A stretch of 64,000 nucleotides of DNA from Streptomyces sp. NBC_00286 (lineage in GTDB: Bacteria; Actinomycetota; Actinomycetes; Streptomycetales; Streptomycetaceae), in assembly GCF_036173125.1 (NCBI RefSeq), contig NZ_CP108054.1:2914001-2978000 (forward strand), written 5' to 3'. The position numbers and the translations under genes are program-made. The notes beneath the pieces are model-generated. The model worked only from the letters and a program-made list of their open reading frames with translations. It was not told the DNA's origin and did not search any database. Each line of letters begins with the position of its first letter. The first letter of the stretch is position 1. Positions 1 to 8,183 of this stretch are shown in pieces.

Positions 1-226
1 TCGTGTCGCCCGGCACCAGGTTCGGCGCATCGGATCCGAACGCGGCGTAGCGGCCGTTGGCACTCAGATACGGCCCCGACGAGCTGCCCGCCCCCTGCTC
101 GCCGGTGGCCGACACGGTGACTCGCTCGATGTCCGGACGCGGCGCGGCCGACGCCGTGGTGGCGCTTACCGCGATGGTGCTCAGTGCGATCGCCGCAACG
201 GACACGGCACGCATGGCTCTGCTCAT
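1..226 (-). CDS. Secreted TolB/PD40-type beta-propeller protein, 5' part only
   Basis: The gene begins at the ATG complementary to 224-226, behind a GGGGGAG ribosome binding site, and runs off the left edge of the window. The first 27 or so residues form a signal peptide: two arginines, a hydrophobic run rich in Ala, Val and Ile, then an Ala-Ser-Ala-Ala cleavage region. The mature part contains the stretch YLSANGRYAAFGSDAPNLV followed by PGDT. This is the typical 'S-x-D/N-G-R-Y-x-A-F-x-S-x-x-x-N-L-V-P-G-D' blade motif of PD40/TolB-like propeller repeats in secreted actinobacterial proteins. Only about 75 codons are visible, so neither the number of blades nor any C-terminal domain can be judged. 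Function is unknown. Confidence 0.75.
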   Translation of the reverse strand, partial: MSRAMRAVSVAAIALSTIAVSATTASAAPRPDIERVTVSATGEQGAGSSSGPYLSANGRYAAFGSDAPNLVPGDT

Positions 227-401
227 GAACTCCCCCGGTTTTCCCCGTTGGTCACTGTTTCCCCCGGCCCAGTGCCGGGGCCCACAGGGATACAAACGCA
301 TCAGCGGTACGGGGTCAATCAGACGGTTTGCGTACAACCTGGACGGTGTGTCAGGCGTCCGTGCGCGTCAGGTGATCGGTGTTCCGGGAGGGTGAACGGC
401 C

Positions 402-435
402 GGTCCCCGCCCTCCAGTTGAGGAGAGCGGGGACC
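402..435 (-). terminator. Probable terminator after ilvE
   Basis: A perfect 9-bp stem (GGTCCCCGC at 402-410 pairing with GCGGGGACC at 427-435) with a 16-nt loop lies about 20 bp past the ilvE stop. There is no T run, which is common for Streptomyces terminators. Confidence 0.5.
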
Positions 436-456
436 AACTGGGCTTCACCGCAAAGT

Positions 457-1545
457 TCAGCCGAGGTTGTGCATCCAGCCGTGCTTGTCCTCGCTCACCC
501 CGCGCTGGATGTCTAGCAGCGCCTCGCGCAGCTTGACGGTGACCTCGCCGGGCTGTCCGCCGCTCTGCTGCCACTCGCCCGTGTGGCACTTGACCGTGCC
601 GACGGGGGTGATGACGGCGGCGGTGCCGCAGGCGAAGACCTCGGTGAGGCTGCCGTTCGCGGTGTCGTCGCGCCACTGGTCGATGGAGATGCGGGCCTCC
701 TCGGACTCGAAGCCGAGGTCGGCGGCGACCGAGAGCAGCGAGTCGCGGGTGACGCCCTCCAGGATGGAGCCCGTGAGCGTCGGGGTGACGATCTTGTTCC
801 CGTACACGAAGTACAGGTTCATGCCGCCCAGTTCCTCGACCCACTTGTGCTCGACGGCGTCGAGGTAGCAGACCTGGTCGCAGCCCTTCGCGGCGGCCTC
901 GGCCTGTGCGAGCAGGGACGCGGCGTAGTTGCCGCCGGTCTTGGCGTCGCCCATGCCGCCGGGGACGGCGCGCACACGGTCGTCGGAGACCCAGATCGAG
1001 ACGGGCTTCACGCCGCCCGGGAAGTACGCGCCGGCCGGGGAGGCGATGACCATGAACAGGTACTCGTTCGCGGGCTTCACGCCCAGACCGACCTCGGTCG
1101 CGATCATGAACGGGCGCAGATAGAGCGATTCCTCGCCGCCGTGCGCCGGCACCCATGCCTTGTCCTGCTGGACGAGCAGGTCACAGGCCTCGATGAAGGT
1201 CTCGACGGGCAGCTCCGGCATGGCGAGGCGGCGGGCGGACCGCTGGAAACGCTCGGCGTTCTTCTCGGGACGGAAGGTGGCGACCGAGCCGTCCGGCTGC
1301 CGGTAGGCCTTCAGTCCCTCGAAGATCTCCTGCGCGTAGTGCAGGACGTTGGTCGCGGGGTCGAGGGAGAGCGGCCCGTACGGCACGAGCTGCCCGTCGT
1401 GCCAGCCGCGGCCCTCGGTCCACTTGACCGTCACCATGTGGTCGGTGAAGTGGCGGCCGAACCCGGGGTTGGCGAGGATCGCCTCCCGCTCCGCGTCGGA
1501 GAGCGGGTGCGCGGAGGGCTTGAGCTCGATCGTGGGCGTCGTCAT
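457..1545 (-). CDS. ilvE: Branched-chain amino acid aminotransferase
   Basis: This is a cytoplasmic PLP enzyme that interconverts valine, leucine and isoleucine with their 2-oxo acids, using glutamate/2-oxoglutarate. The 362-residue protein matches the type-IIb IlvE family over its full length. The PLP-binding lysine is Lys202 in [12 protein letters not shown], and the LNLYF/ITP regions and the C-terminal [15 protein letters not shown] segment are present. The ATG start is preceded by AAGGAC eight bases upstream. leuB lies upstream on the same strand, 242 bp away with its own terminator between, so ilvE is probably transcribed separately. A 17-bp palindrome about 50 bp upstream of the start may control it. 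Confidence 0.97.
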   Translation of the reverse strand: MTTPTIELKPSAHPLSDAEREAILANPGFGRHFTDHMVTVKWTEGRGWHDGQLVPYGPLSLDPATNVLHYAQEIFEGLKAYRQPDGSVATFRPEKNAERFQRSARRLAMPELPVETFIEACDLLVQQDKAWVPAHGGEESLYLRPFMIATEVGLGVKPANEYLFMVIASPAGAYFPGGVKPVSIWVSDDRVRAVPGGMGDAKTGGNYAASLLAQAEAAAKGCDQVCYLDAVEHKWVEELGGMNLYFVYGNKIVTPTLTGSILEGVTRDSLLSVAADLGFESEEARISIDQWRDDTANGSLTEVFACGTAAVITPVGTVKCHTGEWQQSGGQPGEVTVKLREALLDIQRGVSEDKHGWMHNLG

Positions 1546-1594
1546 GAGTGGTTGTCCTTCACCGGTTGTCAGTACGGGCCGCGCTCACGCCCAT

Positions 1595-1611
1595 ACTGGC
1601 CGATGGCCAGT
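1595..1611. promoter_or_regulatory. Palindromic candidate operator upstream of ilvE
   Basis: ACTGGCC and GGCCAGT form a perfect inverted repeat separated by GAT, 50-66 bp upstream of the ilvE start codon. It sits where a promoter is expected and is not a terminator (no long stem or T run). The regulator is unknown. Confidence 0.45.
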
Positions 1612-1739
1612 GTTAGGACGTCCGAGCTTTCCCTCAATCCGCGGCTCCGCGTTCGATTATCGCGTGAACGGAGCCGTGGAGGATATGGGTGTGAATGCGG
1701 CCCAGGGGATGATGGTGGCACCCGGCGGGGCACAGGAAA

Positions 1740-1770
1740 AGCCGCCGGGTGCGGAAGCGACCCGGCGGCT
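1740..1770 (-). terminator. Rho-independent terminator of leuB
   Basis: A perfect 11-bp stem (AGCCGCCGGGT / ACCCGGCGGCT) with a 9-nt loop is followed, on the minus strand, by TTTTCC. It begins 17 bp beyond the leuB stop codon. Confidence 0.85.
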
Positions 1771-1787
1771 CGAGGAGTTCCGGCGGG

Positions 1788-2828
1788 TCAGCCGGATACT
1801 CGGGCGGCGAGCGCGTCGCCGATTTCGTCGGTCGTACGGGTCGTGGTGCCGCGCTCCGCGAGGTCGGCGGAGACGGCGTCCTCGATGCGGGCGGCCTCGG
1901 TCTCGTAGCCGAGGTGACGCAGCAGGAGGGCGACGGACAGGACTGTGGCGGAGGGGTCGGCCTTGCCCTGGCCTGCGATGTCGGGCGCCGAGCCGTGCAC
2001 CGGCTCGAACATCGACGGGAACTCGCCGGAGGGGTTGATGTTCCCGCTCGCGGCGACGCCGATGCCGCCGGAGACGGCCGCGGCGAGGTCGGTGATGATG
2101 TCGCCGAAGAGGTTGTCGGTGACGATCACGTCGAAGCGCTCGGGCTGCGTGACGAGGTAGATCGTCGCCGCGTCCACGTGCATGTACTCGGTGGTGACCT
2201 CGGGGAACTCTTCCGCCACCTTGTTGAAGATGTTCGTCCACAGGTGACCCGCGAAGGTCAGCACGTTGTTCTTGTGGATCAGCGCGAGCTTCTTGCGCGG
2301 GCGGGCCTGCGCGCGGGCGAAGGCGTCGCGGACGACGCGCTCGACACCGAAGGCCGTGTTGACGGAGACCTCGGTGGCGACCTCGTGCGGGGTGCCCTTC
2401 CTGATGGTGCCGCCGTTGCCGGTGTACGGGCCCTCGGTACCCTCGCGAACCACGACGAAGTCGATCTCGGGCTGGCCCGCGAGCGGGGTGGCGACGCCCG
2501 GCAGCAGCTTCGACGGACGCAGGTTGACGTGGTGGTCGAAGGCGAAGCGGAGCTTCAGCAGGAAGCCGCGCTCCAGGACGCCGGACGGGACGCTCGGGTC
2601 GCCGATCGCGCCGAGCAGGATCGCGTCGTGCTTCTTGAGGGCGTCGAGGTCGGCGTCGGTGAGGGTCTCACCGGTGGCGTGGTAACGCTTGGCGCCGAAG
2701 TCGTACTCCTTGGTCTCCAGCTTCACATCCTGCGGAAGGACGGCGGAGAGCACCTTCAGCCCCTGGACCACGACCTCTTGGCCGATGCCGTCACCGGGGA
2801 TCACTGCGAGATTGAGGCTGCGAGACAT
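1788..2828 (-). CDS. leuB: 3-isopropylmalate dehydrogenase
   Basis: The enzyme oxidises and decarboxylates 3-isopropylmalate to 2-oxoisocaproate with NAD+ in leucine synthesis. The 346-residue protein has the decarboxylating dehydrogenase fold markers: the N-terminal [10 protein letters not shown] nucleotide/substrate region, the GAIGDPSVP segment, and the metal- and cofactor-binding [11 protein letters not shown] and [18 protein letters not shown] stretches. The ATG start follows a GGAGGAGTAGGG purine tract. It lies head-to-head with a phosphatase gene, so the 236 bp between them must carry both promoters. Gene order leuB-ilvE is as in other Streptomyces. Confidence 0.97.
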   Translation of the reverse strand: MSRSLNLAVIPGDGIGQEVVVQGLKVLSAVLPQDVKLETKEYDFGAKRYHATGETLTDADLDALKKHDAILLGAIGDPSVPSGVLERGFLLKLRFAFDHHVNLRPSKLLPGVATPLAGQPEIDFVVVREGTEGPYTGNGGTIRKGTPHEVATEVSVNTAFGVERVVRDAFARAQARPRKKLALIHKNNVLTFAGHLWTNIFNKVAEEFPEVTTEYMHVDAATIYLVTQPERFDVIVTDNLFGDIITDLAAAVSGGIGVAASGNINPSGEFPSMFEPVHGSAPDIAGQGKADPSATVLSVALLLRHLGYETEAARIEDAVSADLAERGTTTRTTDEIGDALAARVSG

Positions 2829-3064
2829 GTCGGCACCCTACTCCTCCATCCCACGGGATGACACGGGACGTCCGCGATACGGACACGTATGTACGACTCA
2901 CGTACGGCCCATCTGGACCCGTCGGCGGCCCGTCTACGGCCCGTCTACGGCCCTTCCACGAGCCGACGGCTGACGACCCGACGGGTGACGCCGCATCGGC
3001 CCGTCAATCTCCGTTCAACCAGAAGTCAGGCCTGTGTTGGGGCTCGCTGGGCAGTTTTCCCACC

Positions 3065-4666
3065 ATGACTGTTCCACCCGGCGGGTCACCGCCCGAGCAC
3101 CCCGTCCCGAACGTCGGCATCCCCGAGCAGCTGGCCCGCCGTATGAGCATGGCCGAGCAGCACGAGTACCTGCGGGCGAGACTGTCGCGACGAGCCCTGG
3201 TGACCGCGGGCGCCTTCGCGGGCGCGGGACTCCTGTCCGGCTGTACGGGCGACGACTCGGCGAGCCCCGCGCGGACGACGTCCGCACCGGTGACGCATCC
3301 CGCCACCGGTCGCGTCCCCGGCTCCGCGGTCGCCCCCTTCGGCCGCCATCTGGCCTTCGGCGCCGACCCCAAGACGCAGATGCGGATCTCCTGGCAGGTG
3401 CCCTTCGCCGTCAAGAAGCCCTATGTACGGGTGGGTTCGAAGCCCTGGGATCTGAGCCGCAGGATCGACGCCGAGGTCCGGGACCTGCGCACCCCGTCCC
3501 TGTCGAAGAAGCTTCCCGCGGTCGAGCAGTACTACCTCCACGCCGCGCTCGACGGCCTCAAGCCCGGCACGACGTACTACTACGGCGTCGGCCACGAGGG
3601 CTTCGACCCGACGTCGGCCGAACGCCTGTCGACGATCGGCTCGTTTCGTACGGCGCCCGCGCGCCCCGAGCAGTTCGTGTTCACGGCCTTCGGCGACCAG
3701 GGCGTCAGCTACGACGCACTCGCCAGCGACCAGGTGATCCTCGGCCAGAACCCGTCCTTCCACCTCCACGCGGGCGACATCTGCTACGCGGACACGACGG
3801 GCCATGGAAAGGACTCGGACACGTACGACGCCCGGGTCTGGGACCAGTTCCTCGCGCAGACCGAGTCGGTCGCGAAGTCCGTGCCCTGGATGGTGACGAC
3901 CGGCAACCACGACATGGAGGCCTGGTACTCCCCCGACGGCTACGGCGGCCAGGCGGCCCGCTGGTCACTCCCCGACAACGGCTTCGATCCGAAGAAATCG
4001 CCGGGCGTCTATTCGTTCAGGTACGGCAATGTAGGCATCGTGGCGCTGGACGCGAACGACGTCTCGTACGAGATTCCCGCCAACCTCGGCTACTCGGACG
4101 GGAAGCAGAGCGAGTGGCTGGACAAGCGGCTCGGGGAGTTGCGCAAGTCCGTTGATTTCATTGTGGTGTTCTTCCACCACTGCATGTACTCGACGGCGAC
4201 GCACGCCTCGGACGGCGGTCTGCGCGACGCCTGGCTGCCGCTGTTCACCAAGCACCAGGTGGACCTGGTCATCAACGGGCACAACCACGTCTACGAACGG
4301 ACCGACGCGATCAAGGACGGCAAGGTGGGCAAGCGCGTGCCCGTGGGCGCCTCGACCGATCCGACGCGCGACGGGACCGTGTACGTCACCGCGGGCGGCG
4401 CCGGCAAGAAGCTGTACGGCTTCCCTGACGGGGTGAAGGACAGCTACGAGGGCAAGGTGAACGACCGGGAGTCGGTCGACAGCTTCCACTGGACCAAGGG
4501 GAAGTCGGAGCGCCCCGAGACCGTGGAGTGGTCCCGGGTCCGATACACCGGCTTCTCGTTCCTCGCAATCGAGGCGGAGACCGGCTCGTCCGCGAAGCTC
4601 AAGGTGTCGGCGCTCGCGCAGAACGGCGGGCGCGTCGACTACTTCGAGGTGCGGCGCGGCAGTTGA
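3065..4666 (+). CDS. Tat-exported purple-acid-type metallophosphoesterase lipoprotein
   Basis: This is a predicted extracytoplasmic phosphatase of 533 residues. Around residue 40 is SRRALVTAGAFAGAG followed by LLSGC, which combines a twin-arginine signal and a lipobox. A fibronectin-like N-terminal domain of purple acid phosphatases follows (ISWQVPF to TTYYYGVGHEG). The catalytic metallophos domain shows all five metal-binding blocks: FGDQG, GDICYAD, TTGNHD, FFHHCMYS and INGHNHVYERT. The start chosen is ATG 3065; no clear Shine-Dalgarno precedes it, and the in-frame ATG 66 bases from the next lysine-poor segment (MSMAEQ) is an alternative. Likely role: release of phosphate from organic esters outside the membrane. 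Substrate is unknown. Confidence 0.88.
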   Translation: MTVPPGGSPPEHPVPNVGIPEQLARRMSMAEQHEYLRARLSRRALVTAGAFAGAGLLSGCTGDDSASPARTTSAPVTHPATGRVPGSAVAPFGRHLAFGADPKTQMRISWQVPFAVKKPYVRVGSKPWDLSRRIDAEVRDLRTPSLSKKLPAVEQYYLHAALDGLKPGTTYYYGVGHEGFDPTSAERLSTIGSFRTAPARPEQFVFTAFGDQGVSYDALASDQVILGQNPSFHLHAGDICYADTTGHGKDSDTYDARVWDQFLAQTESVAKSVPWMVTTGNHDMEAWYSPDGYGGQAARWSLPDNGFDPKKSPGVYSFRYGNVGIVALDANDVSYEIPANLGYSDGKQSEWLDKRLGELRKSVDFIVVFFHHCMYSTATHASDGGLRDAWLPLFTKHQVDLVINGHNHVYERTDAIKDGKVGKRVPVGASTDPTRDGTVYVTAGGAGKKLYGFPDGVKDSYEGKVNDRESVDSFHWTKGKSERPETVEWSRVRYTGFSFLAIEAETGSSAKLKVSALAQNGGRVDYFEVRRGS

Positions 4667-4681
4667 GGCCCGCGCCGCACC
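4648..4681 (+). terminator. Terminator spanning the phosphatase stop codon
   Basis: A perfect 12-bp stem (4648-4659 with 4670-4681) has the TGA stop codon of the phosphatase gene inside its 10-nt loop. Confidence 0.55.
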
Positions 4682-4710
4682 ACTTACGGGTTGCGGCTCC
4701 CGGAAGCTGA

Positions 4711-4777
4711 GGGCTCAGCGGCACATCGACGACTCGAGGGCTCAGTGGCCCATCGACGGCTCGATGGGTCAGTGGCC
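4711..4777. repeat. 27-bp tandem repeat at the 3' end of a small gene
   Basis: Two copies of a 27-bp unit (4711-4737 and 4738-4764, about 3 differences) are followed by a partial third copy that contains the stop codon of the 42-aa gene at 4769. The gene's 3' end seems to have been duplicated downstream. Confidence 0.7.
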
Positions 4778-4897
4778 GGTCTCGCCGCCGTTGTCCCTGC
4801 GGTCGAGGGCGCGCTGGAGCGCGGCGGCGGCGTTCTTACGGTCGGACTCGCTCGTACGGGAGATGCGACGGACTCGGCGGGCGGTCGTCTCGGCCAT
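4769..4897 (-). CDS. Small basic hypothetical protein, 42 aa
   Basis: I recognise no domain. The protein begins MAETTARRVRRISRTSESDR and continues with a short predicted helix (KNAAAALQRALDRRD). It is strongly basic and soluble. Evidence that it is real: AAGGAG sits 10 bases before the ATG, codon usage is typical of the genome, and the arginine/serine-rich pattern resembles small conserved streptomycete proteins. It lies between the phosphatase and the AAC(2')-like gene, on the opposite strand from the phosphatase. No function is proposed. Confidence 0.7.
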   Translation of the reverse strand: MAETTARRVRRISRTSESDRKNAAAALQRALDRRDNGGETGH

Positions 4898-5153
4898 GGG
4901 AAATCGACTCCTTATGGCGGCACGGAGTGCGGAAAGGGTTACGAGACGCCGGGTGGGCGGGCGAGCGGGCCGCAGGGGTTGCCTGCCTAGGGCTCCGGCT
5001 CGCGACCGCCATTCGCTTGATCGAGCGAGACGTTCGGCTCCTACAAAGCTAAGCGAGGACGGAGCGTCTGTCTCCACAATTATTCGGACTTCCTACTATC
5101 TGAGACAGCGGAATGGGGCACACCTCGCTGACCTGCGACGATCCCCGATCCGC

Positions 5154-5702
5154 TCAGAGCACGTCACCGTCACGCCAGTCGAAGACGAGTTCGTACGCGG
5201 GGTCGAGCGCACCGGCGGGGACAGGGCGGAGGAAGAGCCAGATCTCCTCGTCCGGGAGGTGCACGATTCCGTCCGGGCTGTCCGGGCTGAAGGCGTGGAT
5301 CCGTCCCGGCCACTCCTGCCAGCCGCGAGCGGCATACAGGCCCTCGCCCTCGTCCGTGGCGGACAGCGCACCGAGTGCGTACGCACGGTCGATGACCCCT
5401 TCCAGGGCAGCCATCACCCGCCCGCCGAGCCCCTGCCGCCGGACGTCCGCGCGGACCGCGACGCCCTCGACGTAACCGGTGCGCAGGGAGCGGCCGTGAT
5501 GCAGCACGCGGCGCTGGACGACCGCGCCGTGCGCAGCGAGACCGGTGTCGTCGTACACGAGGGCGTGGACGCCGCCGAGCGTGTGGTCCCAGTCCTCCTC
5601 GCTGAAGTCGCCCTCGAAGGCGTCGTCCAGGAGGGTGCGGACGGCGCGGAGCTCTGCGGGGGCGAGATCGGCCGTGTGAGCGGTACGCAGTCGGGTGGTC
5701 AT
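5154..5702 (-). CDS. AAC(2')-I-type aminoglycoside N-acetyltransferase (GNAT fold)
   Basis: From memory of the family, the protein closely resembles mycobacterial AAC(2')-I enzymes, which acetylate the 2'-amino group of aminoglycosides with acetyl-CoA. Shared stretches are AFEGDFSEEDWDHTLGGVHAL, GYVEGVAVRADVRRQGLG (the acetyl-CoA loop) and the C-terminal DWRDGDV. Starting at ATG 5702 gives 182 residues, the usual family length; an in-frame ATG at 5738 would add 12 residues and overlap the divergent antitoxin gene, so I prefer 5702. The start has no strong Shine-Dalgarno and lies only 17 bp from the divergent start at 5720, so the mRNA may be leaderless. The true substrate could be another amine, including muropeptides. 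Confidence 0.82.
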   Translation of the reverse strand: MTTRLRTAHTADLAPAELRAVRTLLDDAFEGDFSEEDWDHTLGGVHALVYDDTGLAAHGAVVQRRVLHHGRSLRTGYVEGVAVRADVRRQGLGGRVMAALEGVIDRAYALGALSATDEGEGLYAARGWQEWPGRIHAFSPDSPDGIVHLPDEEIWLFLRPVPAGALDPAYELVFDWRDGDVL

Positions 5703-5719
5703 CGCGTCACTCTGATTCC

Positions 5720-5992
5720 ATGAAGACGATGACGGCAACCGATGTCTCCCGGAACTTCACTTCCGTACTCGACCGTGCAGAGCACGGCGAGACCATCGTG
5801 ATCACGAGAGGCGGCCGCAGGCTGGCCATTCTGGCGCCCGCACCCGCACCCGCACCCGCACCCGCACCCGCACCCGTCGGCAACGGCGCAGCGCTGAGGG
5901 AGTTCCTCGCCGCGCACCGTGTGGACGACGACTACGCCGAGGATGTGCTGTCCGGGCGCGTGGGCACGACGGATGAACTGGGCACGGCGTGA
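5720..5992 (+). CDS. Solitary Phd/YefM-type antitoxin-like protein
   Basis: The 90-residue protein starts MKTMTATDVSRNFTSVLD and continues with GETIVITRGGRRLAIL. This is the characteristic N-terminal DNA-binding fold of Phd/YefM antitoxins ('A-x-R-N-F-x-x-V-L-D ... G-E-x-I-V-I-T-R-x-G-R'). An Ala-Pro run of seven AP units follows, then a C-terminal tail that would normally neutralise a toxin. No toxin follows: the only frame overlapping the stop as GTGA (from 5989) ends after 26 codons and is not PIN- or RelE-like. The protein may be an orphan regulator, or its toxin gene has been lost. It is divergent from the acetyltransferase gene. Confidence 0.75.
   Translation: MKTMTATDVSRNFTSVLDRAEHGETIVITRGGRRLAILAPAPAPAPAPAPAPVGNGAALREFLAAHRVDDDYAEDVLSGRVGTTDELGTA
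5839..5874 (+). repeat. (GCACCC)6 microsatellite inside the antitoxin gene
   Basis: Six uninterrupted GCACCC units, preceded by one GCGCCC, encode the Ala-Pro run. Slippage by one unit would keep the frame and change linker length by two residues. Confidence 0.85.
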
Positions 5993-6138
5993 CCCGACTC
6001 CGCGGCCTTCGACGACTTGCCGGGAGTCCACGCGTCAACCCGTTGACGAAGCGGGTTCCCTGGTACTGAACCTCTCATCAGCAATCCGATGTCTATTGCT
6101 GTCAGACTCCTTGACACCCCTCCTGAGCCCCTTCACGC

Positions 6139-6161
6139 TCACAGTCATCCGATGTCTGTGA
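6139..6161. promoter_or_regulatory. 23-bp near-perfect palindrome in the GH97 leader
   Basis: TCACAGTCATC and GATGTCTGTGA are arranged around a central C, with a single mismatched pair. The palindrome ends 15 bp before the GH97 start codon. A consensus TTGACA at 6111-6116 with a weak -10 (CACGCT) 17 bp later would put the transcription start inside the palindrome, as expected of a repressor operator. Confidence 0.55.
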
Positions 6162-6176
6162 CAGGAGGGGTTCCAC

Positions 6177-8093
6177 ATGGCGGTCCAAGTCCGGGCCCGC
6201 ACCATCGTGTTGACGCTCTGTTCCGCACTGCTCGCCACCGCCACGGCGGCGCTGCCCGCTCGCGCCGAGGCGCCCGAAGGCTCCGCGGCCCCCGCGTCCT
6301 GGCAGGTCCGCGGCCCGCACGGCTCCCCCACGGCCGTGGTGGCTCTCGACGAAGGACGGCCGACGCTCACCGTGAGACGCGCCGGCCGTACGGTCCTCGA
6401 ACCGTCCCCGCTCGGCCTCGTCACCGAACAGGCCGACTTCTCCAAGGACTTGACCTTCGCCGGCCGCAGCGACCGCACGATCAACGAGCGCTACACCATC
6501 CCAACCGGCAAGTCCCACCAGCGCGTTGCCCGGATGACCGAGTCCCGCTTCCGGTTCCGTACAGCAGACGGCGCCCGCATCGACCTGCTGACGCGGGTCG
6601 CCCGGGACGGCGTCGCCTACCGGTACGTCCTGCCGGGCGACCACGGCGACGTCGTACGCGAGGCCTCCGCCTTCACCTTCCCCGCCACCACCGAAGCCGT
6701 CATCAACCGCTACCGCGCGGACAACGAACTCCCCTTCGTCCGCTACGAGTCGGCAGCAGCCGCGCCTGAAGGCACGTATTCCATGCAGGGCCTCTTCAAG
6801 ACGGACGGCGGCTACGCCCTGGTCGCCGAGTCGGACCTGACCGGCGACTACGCGGGCGCCCAGCTCAGCCACGCGGCCAACTCGCCGACGTACGGTGTGA
6901 GTCTGTGGAACAACGAGCCGGTCCAGACGGACGGCCCGCTCACCACACCCTGGCGCGCGGTCGTCACCGGCGACCTGGCGACCGTCACCGAGTCGACGTT
7001 CACGGATGACCTCGCGCCCAAGTCCCGTATCCGCGACACCTCTTGGATCAAGCCGGGCCCGGCGCTGTGGACCTGGCTCGCGGGCGGCAAGGAGGCGGGG
7101 CAGAGCCTGGAGGCTCAGAAGAAGTACGTCGACTACGCGGCCGAGCGCGGCTGGCCGTACGAGGTCGTCGACGCGGGCTGGTACTACAAGCCCGGCGAGT
7201 GGGACGTCATCGACCCCGACTGGCAGACGAACAACTGGATGCCCGAGCTCGTGCGCTACGGCAAGGAACGCGGCGTCGAGATCCAGGTCTGGCTGCACTA
7301 CACCCTGCTCACCGACCCCGCCGAACGCGAGAAGTGGCTCTCCACACTGGAGAAGTGGGGCGTCAAGGGCGTGAAGATCGACTTCATGGACTCGGAGTCG
7401 CAGGAGCGGATGCGCTGGTACGACGAGGCGCTGGAGGACACCGCCAAGCACCACCTCATGGTCAACTTCCATGGCTCCACGATCCCCAAGGGCATGCAGC
7501 GCACCTGGCCGCACGTCATGACACTGGAGGGCGTGGGCGGCGAGGAGAAGCGCAACAACACGGCGGCGCAGCTGGCCGCGCTCCCCTTCACCCGCAACGT
7601 CATCGGCTCCATGGACTTCACCCCGGGCGCCTTCCACCGCCCGTACCGCCCCAACGTGAACTCGGACGCGGGTGAGCTGGGCCTGAGCGTCCTCTACGAG
7701 TCCGGCATCCAGAACCTCGCGGGCACCCCGGAGTCGTACGAGGCCCGCCCCGAGGCCCGCCGCTACCTGGAGCAGCTTCCCACCGGCTGGGAGGGCACCC
7801 GCCTGCTCACCGGCGATCCGGCCCGGTCCGCGGTGCTCGCGCGGAAAGCGCCGGACGGCCGCTGGTTCATCGGCGGTACGTTCGCGGGCGCGGCCCAGGA
7901 CGTGGACGTACCGATGCGTCTCGGCGCGGGCAAGTGGCTCGTGGAGACCGTGACCGACGGCCCGTCGGGCCTGGTCCGGGAGCCGCGCGTCGTCCGCGGT
8001 GGCGACACGATCACCGTCCCGGTCGTGGCGGACGGCGGCTTCGCGGCCCTCGCCTGCCGCTGGTCACCGGGCCGCACGACCTGCGACCGCTGA
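6177..8093 (+). CDS. Secreted glycoside hydrolase family 97 enzyme
   Basis: The 638-residue protein has a Sec signal peptide (to about residue 30), then the N-terminal beta-sandwich, the (beta/alpha)8 barrel and the C-terminal sheet of GH97. Diagnostic segments are WTWLAGGKEAGQSLE, YVDYAAERGWPYEVVDAGWYY, VKGVKIDFMDSESQ and MVNFHGSTIPKGMQRTWP. Asp402 in KIDFMD sits where retaining alpha-galactosidase-type GH97 enzymes carry their nucleophile, and Glu451 in TLEGVGGEE is a candidate acid/base; this assignment is inferred from family knowledge. The ATG is preceded by AGGAGGGG. The gene appears monocistronic and ends in a strong hairpin. Likely role: hydrolysis of alpha-linked galactose or glucose from extracellular oligosaccharides. 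Confidence 0.9.
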   Translation: MAVQVRARTIVLTLCSALLATATAALPARAEAPEGSAAPASWQVRGPHGSPTAVVALDEGRPTLTVRRAGRTVLEPSPLGLVTEQADFSKDLTFAGRSDRTINERYTIPTGKSHQRVARMTESRFRFRTADGARIDLLTRVARDGVAYRYVLPGDHGDVVREASAFTFPATTEAVINRYRADNELPFVRYESAAAAPEGTYSMQGLFKTDGGYALVAESDLTGDYAGAQLSHAANSPTYGVSLWNNEPVQTDGPLTTPWRAVVTGDLATVTESTFTDDLAPKSRIRDTSWIKPGPALWTWLAGGKEAGQSLEAQKKYVDYAAERGWPYEVVDAGWYYKPGEWDVIDPDWQTNNWMPELVRYGKERGVEIQVWLHYTLLTDPAEREKWLSTLEKWGVKGVKIDFMDSESQERMRWYDEALEDTAKHHLMVNFHGSTIPKGMQRTWPHVMTLEGVGGEEKRNNTAAQLAALPFTRNVIGSMDFTPGAFHRPYRPNVNSDAGELGLSVLYESGIQNLAGTPESYEARPEARRYLEQLPTGWEGTRLLTGDPARSAVLARKAPDGRWFIGGTFAGAAQDVDVPMRLGAGKWLVETVTDGPSGLVREPRVVRGGDTITVPVVADGGFAALACRWSPGRTTCDR

Positions 8094-8130
8094 CCGGGCC
8101 GATCGACACGACCGATAGACCGATACGACA

Positions 8131-8164
8131 CCGCCCCCGCTCCGAAGTACCGGAGCGGGGGCGG
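8131..8164. terminator. Bidirectional terminator between GH97 and P5C dehydrogenase genes
   Basis: A perfect 14-bp GC stem (8131-8144 with 8151-8164) with a 6-nt loop lies between convergent genes. It is followed by TTGTTG on the plus strand and sits 20 bp past the stop of the minus-strand gene. Confidence 0.85.
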
Positions 8165-8183
8165 TTGTTGGGCCGGCGAGGGA

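Noticed and set aside
57..395. Plus-strand frame at the left end
   Set aside because: It lies antisense to a gene with a signal peptide and propeller motif and crosses that gene's promoter.
5989..6069. Toxin gene after the antitoxin
   Set aside because: The overlapping GTG frame has 26 codons, is Arg-rich and lacks PIN or RelE features.
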